A stretch of DNA of 64,000 bases. It comes from Flavobacterium panacis (GTDB taxonomy: Bacteria; Bacteroidota; Bacteroidia; Flavobacteriales; Flavobacteriaceae). Each line of letters begins with the position of its first letter. Position 1 is the stretch's first letter. Shown one piece after another: positions 47,089 to 55,182 of this stretch. Location: the NCBI RefSeq assembly GCF_024649945.1, contig NZ_JANKMS010000006.1, forward strand, positions 124,001-188,000, written 5' to 3'. The notes below the pieces were generated by a model. The model was not told the origin of the DNA. It worked only from the letters and a program-made list of their open reading frames with translations, and searched no databases. Made by a program: the position numbers and the translations under genes.

Positions 47089-48657
47089 ATGTTGACAAAT
47101 TTCAAACATAAAATAATAGCCCTTTCCATCGTAATTGCGTGTTTAAACACGAGTTGCAAATCTGGTGCAGGATCTTCTCAATTAGGAAAATCGGCTATTT
47201 TAAAAGAAAAAGATTTCAAACATTATGTTGATTATTTCAACACGATGGAAGATGAAAATTTAAAATTTGCCATTCCGAATGACAGTGCTTGGACTTGGAT
47301 GGAAAAGAATATTCCGTTGTTTGAATGTCCGCAGCAAAACTTTGAAGAAATCTATTATTTCAGATGGTGGAGCGTTCGTAAACACATCAAAAATACTCCA
47401 CAAGGATTTGCGATTACGGAGTTTTTAGTTGACCGTTCGTATGCGGATAAATACAATATGATCAGTTGTGCTTTGGGACATCATATCAATGAATTCAGAT
47501 GGGTTCACGATCCCAAATACATTGAGCAGGATGTGAAACTTTGGTACCGAGGAAACGACGGGAAACCGATGAACAAATTGTATAAATTCAGCAGTTGGAC
47601 AGCAGATGCTTTATACAATCGTTATTTGGTAAATAAAGATGAGAAATTCTTATTGGATTTGTACCCGGACATGGTTACAGATTATGCCGTTTGGGAAAAG
47701 GACCGTCAGCGTAAAGATGGTTTGTTTTGGCAGCACGATGTAAAAGATGGAATGGAAGAATCTTTAAGCGGCGGACGAAAAGTACAAAATGCAAGACCAA
47801 CGATCAACAGTTATATGTATGGAAATGCTGTAGCGATTTCTAAAATGGCTGAAATGAAAGGCGATAAAGATGTTGAAGCAAAATTCAAAGCTAAAGCTGA
47901 TGAGTTGAAGCAATTAGTGGAAACGAAATTATGGGATTCAAAAAGCGAATTCTTTGAAACTTTAACTCAAAAAGATACTTTGGCACAAGTTCGCGAGGCA
48001 ATCGGATTTATTCCGTGGTATTTCAATCTTCCAGAAAAAGGAAAAGGATTTGAAAAAGCTTGGGAACAAGTGAAAGATGAAAAAGGATTTTCGGCTCCGT
48101 TTGGTTTGACAACAGCAGAAAGAAGAAGTCCGCGTTTTAGAACTCACGGAACAGGAACCTGCGAGTGGGATGGTGCTATCTGGCCATTTGCAAGTTCACA
48201 GACTTTAACGGCTATGGCGAATGTTCTAAACGATTACAACCAAGATTTTGTTGGAAAACCAGATTATTTCAAACAAATGGAATTGTATGTTCAGTCGCAG
48301 TATTATAGAGGAAAACCTTATCTTGGCGAATATTTGGATGAAACTACTGGTTATTGGTTAATGGGCGACAGAGAAAGAAGCCGTTATTACAATCACTCGA
48401 CTTTCAATGACTTAATGATTACAGGATTGGTTGGTTTACGCCCGAGAGCTGATGAAAAAATTGAAGTAAATCCTTTGATTCCACAAGAAAAATGGGATTG
48501 GTTTTGTCTGGATAATGTTTTGTATCATGGCAATATTATTACCATTCTTTGGGATAAAACGGGAGAAAAATATAAAAAAGGAAAAGGTTTTAGAGTTTTC
48601 AAAAACGGAAAAGAAATTGCTTTTTCTGAAAGATTGGAAAAAGTGATAGCAAATTAA
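47089..48657 (+). CDS. MGH1-like (alpha/alpha)6 glycoside hydrolase, lipoprotein
   Basis: The 522-residue protein has a lipoprotein-type signal (LNTSCKSG, Cys23). The helical toroid shows YFRWWSVRKHIKNTPQGFAI, ALGHHINEFRWVHDPKYI, LFWQHDVKDGMEES, GTCEWDGAIWPFASSQTLTA and YNHSTFNDLMITGLVG. This pattern resembles GH63/MGH1-like domains, which include glucosidases and mannosylglycerate hydrolases. Glu in CEWDG and Asp in HDVKDGMEES are plausible catalytic residues. No pectin activity is known to me for it, so its sugar is open. Confidence 0.65.
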   Translation: MLTNFKHKIIALSIVIACLNTSCKSGAGSSQLGKSAILKEKDFKHYVDYFNTMEDENLKFAIPNDSAWTWMEKNIPLFECPQQNFEEIYYFRWWSVRKHIKNTPQGFAITEFLVDRSYADKYNMISCALGHHINEFRWVHDPKYIEQDVKLWYRGNDGKPMNKLYKFSSWTADALYNRYLVNKDEKFLLDLYPDMVTDYAVWEKDRQRKDGLFWQHDVKDGMEESLSGGRKVQNARPTINSYMYGNAVAISKMAEMKGDKDVEAKFKAKADELKQLVETKLWDSKSEFFETLTQKDTLAQVREAIGFIPWYFNLPEKGKGFEKAWEQVKDEKGFSAPFGLTTAERRSPRFRTHGTGTCEWDGAIWPFASSQTLTAMANVLNDYNQDFVGKPDYFKQMELYVQSQYYRGKPYLGEYLDETTGYWLMGDRERSRYYNHSTFNDLMITGLVGLRPRADEKIEVNPLIPQEKWDWFCLDNVLYHGNIITILWDKTGEKYKKGKGFRVFKNGKEIAFSERLEKVIAN

Positions 48658-48671
48658 TTAAAGAATAAAAT

Positions 48672-49760
48672 TTGGAGAAAACAGTATTAAATTATTCAAT
48701 CAAAGGAGGCGTATTTCAGATTCTATGGAATCTGATTTTTGTGGTATTAGGTGTTTATCTTTTTTCTCGAACAAACTTTGAAAGAATTACATTTACGTTT
48801 TCTCATCTGGTGTTACCGGTTGTAGCAGTTTTATTTGTCATTTTTTATAGTATAAAAGCGATAAGGACACTTTCCAATTTTCATAAAAAAATAATATTTT
48901 CACAGGAAGGAATAGAGCTCAATGAGACATTTTTTGAATGGAAAGATATTGTATTTCCAAGAGTTTTTTTCAAGACTGAACATACGGCAAAGTTCAATAT
49001 GTCCTATAAAGAGTTTTACCTGACTTTTGTTTATAAACAGGAAACGATTGAAATAAAAATAGATGATTTTGATGTATCTGAAAATGAAATAAAAGAACTT
49101 CTGAAAAAATATACTCCAAAATATACTCCAAGTCCTATGAATGAAGAGAAAATAGTTTACAAACCGATACATGATTTTGACCAAATCATAACTTTAGATC
49201 ATTATTATGATCTTGAGCATGAAGACTCAGAAGAAGCTATAAAAGATGTCCAGAAATTGGCTGTAAAAGATCTTGATGCAATAAAACGCTTTTGTGAGAA
49301 TCAACTTTTCGCGCAGCCCGATAAAGTTAGTTTTGTTTATTATTCGTTGAGTGAAGATGATGAGATTGATAAATGGGCAGATTTTCTTTGTGAGGAATTT
49401 TGCAGAGTATATCAAATAGCATTAAACCAAAATAAAGTTAAAGACTTAACTCCCGTTTTATACGAGATTTTAGTCGAAAATATAACTTCCTATAGCGCTG
49501 ATAGAGTTAGAGAAGCATTACTGAAAGGTCTGGATAATAAAGATTTAGAGAATCGTTTAAATGCACTGGAATTTCTTCAAGATTGGACTGATGAAGCGGT
49601 TTTGAAAAGTAATCTGACAGTAGTTTCTAAGTTGAGACAAAAGTTGAAGGACCCTGAATGGAAAATACGCTGGAAAACGAGCAAATTCTTAGAACAGAAT
49701 AAAATCGAATTTGAAAGTTTAAGTACGATGGATAAATTGAAAAGGTTTATTAATCCTTAA
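48672..49760 (+). CDS. Unrecognised membrane protein with HEAT-like C-terminus
   Basis: I do not recognise this 362-residue protein. Two hydrophobic segments (about residues 13-31 and 44-63) are followed by a soluble region (ENEIKELLKKYTPKYTP, KDVQKLAVKDLDAIKRFCE) and a helical repeat-like end (LRQKLKDPEWKIRWKTSKFL). It lacks a cleavable signal and has no CAZyme motif. The start is TTG at 48672, 14 bases after the previous stop and preceded by AATAAAA. No ATG near the N-terminus offers an alternative before the first membrane segment. It seems out of place in a carbohydrate cluster. Confidence 0.65.
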   Translation: MEKTVLNYSIKGGVFQILWNLIFVVLGVYLFSRTNFERITFTFSHLVLPVVAVLFVIFYSIKAIRTLSNFHKKIIFSQEGIELNETFFEWKDIVFPRVFFKTEHTAKFNMSYKEFYLTFVYKQETIEIKIDDFDVSENEIKELLKKYTPKYTPSPMNEEKIVYKPIHDFDQIITLDHYYDLEHEDSEEAIKDVQKLAVKDLDAIKRFCENQLFAQPDKVSFVYYSLSEDDEIDKWADFLCEEFCRVYQIALNQNKVKDLTPVLYEILVENITSYSADRVREALLKGLDNKDLENRLNALEFLQDWTDEAVLKSNLTVVSKLRQKLKDPEWKIRWKTSKFLEQNKIEFESLSTMDKLKRFINP

Positions 49761-49768
49761 ACTAAGAA

Positions 49769-49930
49769 TTGGCTTCGGAGAAGCTTAATATTTATAGCAA
49801 AAAATCCCTCCGAATAATGTAAAGCTCCAGCGGAGCGACACATTTTGATAGCATATGTCACCCCGCTGGGGCTTAATAGACATACAATTATAAAATCTAT
49901 AAATATATCGTCCCTCTGGGACTTGACATT
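49769..49930. repeat. Cluster of GCTCC hairpins, family E
   Basis: Short palindromes GCTCCAGCGGAGC, CCCCGCTGGGG and TCCCTCTGGGA, plus GGCTTCGGAGAAGC, alternate with AT-rich spacers including CTATAAATATAT. It parallels the cluster at 8660-8870. Confidence 0.7.
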
Positions 49931-49937
49931 ATAAAAC

Positions 49938-52688
49938 ATGAAAAAGTTTTTTTTACATCTTACACTAATCATCTCACTTTTCACAATTTCGGCGAAAGCC
50001 CAAAACAAAATTATTGTAAGTGATTTAAAATGCGAAATGCTTACCAATCCAGAAGGAATTGACGTTTTACAGCCAAGATTAAGCTGGAAAATAAAAGCAG
50101 AAGTAAACGATGTAAAACAAACGGCATATCAAATTATTGCTTCTTCCAGTTTAGAAAAATTAAACGCTGGAAATGGTGATTTGTGGGATAGCGGAAAAGT
50201 ACAAAGTGATGCTTCTGTAAATGTAATGTATAACGGAAAAAAACTAAAAGACCGTCAAGATGTTTTTTGGAAAGTAACTGTTTTTACGAATAAAGGAGAA
50301 ATTCAATCGAAAGAAAATGCACATTTCAGTATCGGGATTTTGACTTATGCAGATTGGAAATCAACTCGATGGATTGGTTATGAAAAAACGTCTACTGGCG
50401 ATAGTATTTCGCAGTATTCGAGATTGTCTGCACGTTATCTTCGAAAAGAAATCAACCTAAAAAAGAAAGTCAAAAATGCCAAGGTTTTCATTATGGGAAT
50501 GGGATTATATGAACTTTACATTAATGGAAATAAAATTGGAGATCAGGTTTTAGCTCCCGTTCCGACAGATTATACGAAGAATGTAAAATACAATGTTTTT
50601 GATGTGACTTCGCAATTGCAAGAAGGCAAAAACATGTTAGGAACGATTTTAGGAAACGGGCGTTTTTTTACCATGCGTCAGGATTACAAACCATACAAAA
50701 TCAAAACTTTTGGGTATCCGAAAATGGCCTTGCAGTTATTTGTAGAATATACGGATGGAAGTAAAGACATAATCAGGACAGATGATACTTGGAAAATCAC
50801 AACTGATGGACCAATTTTATCAAATAACGAATACGACGGAGAAGAGTACGACGCCCGCAAAGAAATGACAGGTTGGAATACCGTTAATTTCGATGATAAA
50901 AAATGGCTTTCGGCAGAATATGTTCAAGAACCGGGCGGATTCTATGAAGGGCAGATGTCGGCTAATATGAAAGTAAAGGGTGAAGTAAAACCGATTTCTA
51001 TAAAACAAACGCCACGCGGCACTTATATCTTAGATATGGGACAAAATATGGTGGGCTGGTTGCAATTGAAAGTCAAAGGAAATAAAGGCGATAAAATCAC
51101 GATGAAATTTGCTGAATCGCTTCAGCCAGACGGTTCTTTGTACATTGCCAATTTGCGTGATGCAAAAACAACTGATATTTATACTTTAAAAGGCGAAGGA
51201 GAAGAAATTTGGGAACCTCGTTTTATTTTCCACGGATTTAGATTTGTTGAAATTTCAGGATTTACCGCAAAACCAACACTAGAAAATTTTGTTGGAAAAG
51301 TAGTTTATGATGATATCCAAACCACAGGAACTTTTGATTCTTCAAATCCAATAATGAATCAGATTTTTAAGAATGCTTGGTGGGGAATTAGTGGGAATTA
51401 TAAAGGAATGCCAATCGATTGTCCACAGAGAAATGAACGTCAGCCTTGGTTGGGAGATAGAACAACGGGGGCTTATGGCGAAAGTTTTCTATTCGATAAT
51501 AATGCTTTATACGCAAAATGGTTAGACGATATTAAAAATTCGCAAACTATAGACGGTGGACTTCCAGATGTAGCGCCAGCTTTCTGGCGTTATTATGGAG
51601 ACAATGTAACGTGGCCAGGAACATATATCACGGTTGCAGATATGTTGTATCAACAATTTGGCGATGGAAAAGTGGTAGAAAAACAATATCCGTACATGAA
51701 AAAATGGATGGATTATATGGAAGAAAATTATCTGGTTAACGATTTAATGACCAAAGATAAATATGGAGATTGGTGCGTTCCGCCAGAATCTCTAGAATTA
51801 ATTCGTTCAAAAGATCCAGCTCGTTTAACGGATGGCGAATTGATTTCGAGCGCTTTTTATTATCAGCTTTTGAACATCATGAAGAAATTTGCTGTGATTG
51901 CAAATTCAAAAAATGACATTCAACATTATGATGATTTGGCTTTAAGAATAAAAAAAGCATTTAATACCAAATATTTGAATGCGGACAAAAACAGTTATGC
52001 AAACAATACGGTTACAGCCAATTTATTGCCTCTAACTTTCGGAATGGTTCCAGAAGGACTTCAAATCAAAATATTCGAAAATTTGGCACATGAAGTTGAA
52101 GTGACTAAAAACGGTCACGTAAGTACAGGAGTTATTGGAACACAGTTTTTAATGCGAACGTTGACCAATTTCGGTCGTGGTGATTTAGCTTTCAAATTAG
52201 CCTCAAACAAAACCTATCCAAGTTGGGGTTATATGGTAGAAAACGGTGCCACTACAATATGGGAACTTTGGAACGGAAATACCGCAGATCCAGCGATGAA
52301 TTCGCAAAATCACGTAATGCTTTTAGGTGATTTACTGATTTGGTATTACGAAAATATGGCGGGAATCAAAAGCAATCCTGAAACTCCGGGCTTCAAACAA
52401 ATCATCATGAAACCAGATTTCAATGCAGGATTGACTTATGTAAACGCTTCTTACGAATCGGTTTACGGCTTAATTAAAAGTGATTGGAAGAAAGATAAAA
52501 AGGCTTTAGTTTGGAATATTACAATTCCAGCCAATACTTCTGCAATTGTTTATCTTCCTGCTAGTGATGTATCGACTATTTTAATCAATAAACAGAAGCT
52601 GGATAAGACTTCTTTCGCTTATTCTAAAGACAAAAATCAGGTTATCGTTACACTTTCGTCAGGAAATTATGCGATAAACGTTAAATAA
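49938..52688 (+). CDS. GH78 alpha-L-rhamnosidase (DCPQRNER subgroup)
   Basis: The 916-residue secreted enzyme has a signal ending in SAKAQ, N-terminal beta-domains (LTNPEGIDVLQPRLSWKI; YELYINGNKIG), the toroid with IDCPQRNERQPWLGD (Glu500 as candidate general acid), and ENGATTIWELWNG near the likely catalytic base. It is only distantly similar to the GH78 at 39757, so the two probably act on different rhamnose linkages. It closes the susC-started group: the following gap carries a new promoter. Confidence 0.9.
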   Translation: MKKFFLHLTLIISLFTISAKAQNKIIVSDLKCEMLTNPEGIDVLQPRLSWKIKAEVNDVKQTAYQIIASSSLEKLNAGNGDLWDSGKVQSDASVNVMYNGKKLKDRQDVFWKVTVFTNKGEIQSKENAHFSIGILTYADWKSTRWIGYEKTSTGDSISQYSRLSARYLRKEINLKKKVKNAKVFIMGMGLYELYINGNKIGDQVLAPVPTDYTKNVKYNVFDVTSQLQEGKNMLGTILGNGRFFTMRQDYKPYKIKTFGYPKMALQLFVEYTDGSKDIIRTDDTWKITTDGPILSNNEYDGEEYDARKEMTGWNTVNFDDKKWLSAEYVQEPGGFYEGQMSANMKVKGEVKPISIKQTPRGTYILDMGQNMVGWLQLKVKGNKGDKITMKFAESLQPDGSLYIANLRDAKTTDIYTLKGEGEEIWEPRFIFHGFRFVEISGFTAKPTLENFVGKVVYDDIQTTGTFDSSNPIMNQIFKNAWWGISGNYKGMPIDCPQRNERQPWLGDRTTGAYGESFLFDNNALYAKWLDDIKNSQTIDGGLPDVAPAFWRYYGDNVTWPGTYITVADMLYQQFGDGKVVEKQYPYMKKWMDYMEENYLVNDLMTKDKYGDWCVPPESLELIRSKDPARLTDGELISSAFYYQLLNIMKKFAVIANSKNDIQHYDDLALRIKKAFNTKYLNADKNSYANNTVTANLLPLTFGMVPEGLQIKIFENLAHEVEVTKNGHVSTGVIGTQFLMRTLTNFGRGDLAFKLASNKTYPSWGYMVENGATTIWELWNGNTADPAMNSQNHVMLLGDLLIWYYENMAGIKSNPETPGFKQIIMKPDFNAGLTYVNASYESVYGLIKSDWKKDKKALVWNITIPANTSAIVYLPASDVSTILINKQKLDKTSFAYSKDKNQVIVTLSSGNYAINVK

Positions 52689-52706
52689 CCTGCATTTTTA
52701 GTATTT

Positions 52707-52751
52707 CGGGACAGTACAGGATACATTGTTAATTTTTTAGTGTTATTTTTA
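52707..52751 (+). promoter_or_regulatory. CAGGA site 3 and candidate promoter of the last gene group
   Basis: CGGGACAGTACAGGA (52707-52721) is followed four bases later by TTG (52726-52728), a 15-base spacer and TATTTTTA (52744-52751). This arrangement copies that at 19398-19442 upstream of the susC-like gene. A small hairpin, ACCTAA and TTAGGT (52770-52788), lies in the leader. Confidence 0.6.
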
Positions 52752-52831
52752 CACTTAATAAATATTTTTACCTAAAAAAATGTTAGGTATATATTTATAG
52801 TCGAAAAAAATAATTCATAATATAATTAAGA

Positions 52832-53977
52832 ATGAAGATCACAAAATTAGCATTTGTCTTGTTTGGACTTTTCCTTTTAGGAAGTTGTAAGTCGGCTTTA
52901 GAAAAAAAGACTTGGAAAGAAGGAATTCTCGTAGACCAATTTGTTTACGATAAAGCACCTTATCCATCTTGCCATGCCATTACAATTGTCGAAGCTACAA
53001 ATGGTGATTTAGTTGCTTCTTGGTTTGGCGGAACTCACGAAAGAAATCCGGACGTTTGTATTTACGTTGCCATAAAACCGAAAGGAAGTGATACTTGGAA
53101 CGAAGGCGTAAAAGTAGCTGACGGAGTAATGAAAGAAGGGCCAAGATTACCAACTTGGAATCCGGTTTTATATCAAATACCGGGTGGCGATTTAATGCTT
53201 TTCTACAAAATTGGACCAAAACCATCGGAATGGTGGGGCGTAATCAGAACTTCATCTGATGGCGGAAAAACATGGTCTGAGGCTCAAAAAATGCCTGATG
53301 GTTTCTTAGGACCAATCAAAAATAAACCTGTTTTATTAAGTAACGGAACTTTATTATGTCCGTCAAGTATCGAAGGCGACGGCTGGAGACTTCGCATGGA
53401 ATCTACTCCAGATTTCGGAAAAACTTGGGTAATGGGCGATACGCTTCCAAGAGGAAAACAAAAAATCAATGCGATTCAGCCAAGTATTTTATTTCACAAA
53501 GATGGAAGTATTCAGGCAATCGGAAGAACAAGAAACAGAGCAATTTTCAGCACTTTCTCAAAAGACAACGGAAAAACGTGGTCGGATGTTGAGTTAATCG
53601 GACTTCCAAATAACAATTCTGGCACAGATGCTGTAACACTTAAAGATGGAAGACATTTATTGGTTTACAACCACGTTCTTCCTCCTGGAAAAGAAGCAAA
53701 AGGACCAAGAACGCCTTTGAATGTTTCGGTTTCTAAAGACGGAATTCATTGGAATGCAGCTTTGGTTTTAGAAGATTCAAAAATCAGTCAATATTCTTAT
53801 CCTTCGATGATTCAAGGTTCAGACGGAATGGTGCATATTGTTTATACTTGGAGAAGAGAAAAACTGAAATACGTAAAAATTGATCCGAGTAAATTAGTGG
53901 CGCTTCCTATCAAAAATGGAATTTGGCCAGGAGAAGAAGGAAAAGTGGTAACAGCTGTAAAGGCAGAAGAAGAGTAA
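52832..53977 (+). CDS. Sialidase-fold lipoprotein (BNR/Asp-box)
   Basis: The 381-residue protein has a lipobox ending at Cys19 (LLGSC). Its propeller carries four Asp boxes: SSDGGKTW (141-148), TPDFGKTW (192-199), SKDNGKTW (233-240) and SKDGIHW (291-297). Early ASWFGGTHERNPDV and late YSYPSMIQGSDG and YTWRR are family-typical. Database labels would read exo-alpha-sialidase, but a pectic ulosonic acid or an elimination reaction on a uronate are also possible. It is the first gene behind its own promoter and CAGGA site. Confidence 0.7.
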   Translation: MKITKLAFVLFGLFLLGSCKSALEKKTWKEGILVDQFVYDKAPYPSCHAITIVEATNGDLVASWFGGTHERNPDVCIYVAIKPKGSDTWNEGVKVADGVMKEGPRLPTWNPVLYQIPGGDLMLFYKIGPKPSEWWGVIRTSSDGGKTWSEAQKMPDGFLGPIKNKPVLLSNGTLLCPSSIEGDGWRLRMESTPDFGKTWVMGDTLPRGKQKINAIQPSILFHKDGSIQAIGRTRNRAIFSTFSKDNGKTWSDVELIGLPNNNSGTDAVTLKDGRHLLVYNHVLPPGKEAKGPRTPLNVSVSKDGIHWNAALVLEDSKISQYSYPSMIQGSDGMVHIVYTWRREKLKYVKIDPSKLVALPIKNGIWPGEEGKVVTAVKAEEE

Positions 53978-53985
53978 AAAGATAA

Positions 53986-54126
53986 GCCACAGATTAAAAG
54001 GATAAAAATGATTTTTATTCTCATTAATCTCCAAAATCTGCTCAATCTGCGAGAGTAAAATTTTTTCTCGCAGATTGAGCGGATTGAGCAGATTTTTTAA
54101 TCCAAATAATCCTTTAAATCTGTGGC
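53986..54126. repeat. Nested repeats: family M outside, family A inside
   Basis: Outer arms GCCACAGATTAAAAGGAT (53986-54003) and ATCCTTTAAATCTGTGGC (54109-54126) match at 17 of 18 positions. Inside, AATCTGCTCAATCTGCGAGA (54035-54054) pairs with the arm starting TCTCGCAGATTGAGC at 54066, where a GGATTGAGC unit is duplicated. Confidence 0.85.
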
Positions 54127-54142
54127 AGAAAAATATATAAAC

Positions 54143-55027
54143 ATGAAATCAAAAAAACATTTATTAATTGCCATGCTTGTTGTTCTATCAACAACGTTCA
54201 ACAGCTGTGCAACGGCTCAGTCATCCAACAAAAAGCAAAAATATAAAGTTGCTGTTTGTGATTGGATGATTTTGAAAAGACAAAAGCTAGGTTCTTTTGC
54301 TTTAGCAGCTGAGATAAAAGCTGATGGAATCGAACTAGACATGGGAGGTTTAGGAAACAGACCAACTTTTGACAGCAAATTAGGCGATCCTGTAGAAAGA
54401 CAAAAATTCTTAGATAAATCGAAAGAAACTGGAGTTGGAATCAGTTCGATTGCGATGTCTGGATTTTATGCACAATCATTTGCTACAAGAGAAATCACAC
54501 CCATGATTAATGATTGCATTCAGGCAATGAAAAACATGAAAGTTAAAATAGCGTTTCTTCCTTTAGGAACACAAACAGATTTGGTTAAGAATCCAGAATT
54601 ACGTCCAGAAGTAATTAAGAGATTGCAATGGGCAGGAAAAGAAGTGGGGAAAATTGGAGGTGTAATTGCAATTGAAACTTCTTTAAGCGCAACAGAAGAG
54701 AAAAAACTTTTAGATGAAGTGGGTTCCAAATACATTAAAAGCTCTTTCAACTTTGCGAATGCATTAGATAATAAAAGAGATATTTCTTCAGAATTAAAGA
54801 TTTTAGGAAAGAAATATGTAGCACAGATTCATGCATCAAATACTGATCAATTTTGGTTAGAAAAAGACCCTGCGATTGATATGCCAAAAATCAAACAAAC
54901 TTTGGACGAAATGAAATGGAGCGGATGGCTGATTGTAGAACGTTCTAGAGACGCGACACAAGTTCATAATGTAAAAGCCAATTATGGAGCAAATGTAGCT
55001 TATTTGAAGAAAATTTTTCAAAATTAA
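54143..55027 (+). CDS. Exported sugar-phosphate isomerase/epimerase-like TIM barrel, lipoprotein
   Basis: The protein of about 294 residues has a lipoprotein signal (NSCATAQ, Cys22) followed by an AP-endonuclease-2/xylose-isomerase-like barrel: GIELDMGGLG, GVGISSIAMSGFYAQSF, GGVIAIETSL, YVAQIHASNTDQ and GWLIVERSRD. The Glu, His and Glu at these strand ends are typical metal ligands of the fold. Members are usually cytosolic isomerases, so export and lipidation are notable. Exported relatives often sit in glycan loci with unproven roles. ATG 54143 is chosen over the in-repeat start at 54122. Confidence 0.75.
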   Translation: MKSKKHLLIAMLVVLSTTFNSCATAQSSNKKQKYKVAVCDWMILKRQKLGSFALAAEIKADGIELDMGGLGNRPTFDSKLGDPVERQKFLDKSKETGVGISSIAMSGFYAQSFATREITPMINDCIQAMKNMKVKIAFLPLGTQTDLVKNPELRPEVIKRLQWAGKEVGKIGGVIAIETSLSATEEKKLLDEVGSKYIKSSFNFANALDNKRDISSELKILGKKYVAQIHASNTDQFWLEKDPAIDMPKIKQTLDEMKWSGWLIVERSRDATQVHNVKANYGANVAYLKKIFQN

Positions 55028-55090
55028 ATAAAAATTCAGTGATGAATATGTAATCGTTAAACTAAACAAATTATCACTACAAATCTGCCG

Positions 55091-55140
55091 AATCTGCTAG
55101 ATCTGCGAGAGTTTATTTTTTCCCGCAGATCTAGCAGATT
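55091..55140. repeat. Inverted repeat, family A
   Basis: AATCTGCTAGATCTGCG (55091-55107) and CGCAGATCTAGCAGATT (55124-55140) are perfect 17-base arms. Compared with 5124-5170 the stem centre differs on both sides in a matching way. Confidence 0.9.
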
Positions 55141-55182
55141 AAGCAGATTAATTTTAAACAGAATACCCAAAAACAGCATACT

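Noticed and set aside
53356..53592. Plus-strand frame of 78 codons inside the sialidase-fold gene
   Set aside because: It is an out-of-frame reading of a well-supported coding region.
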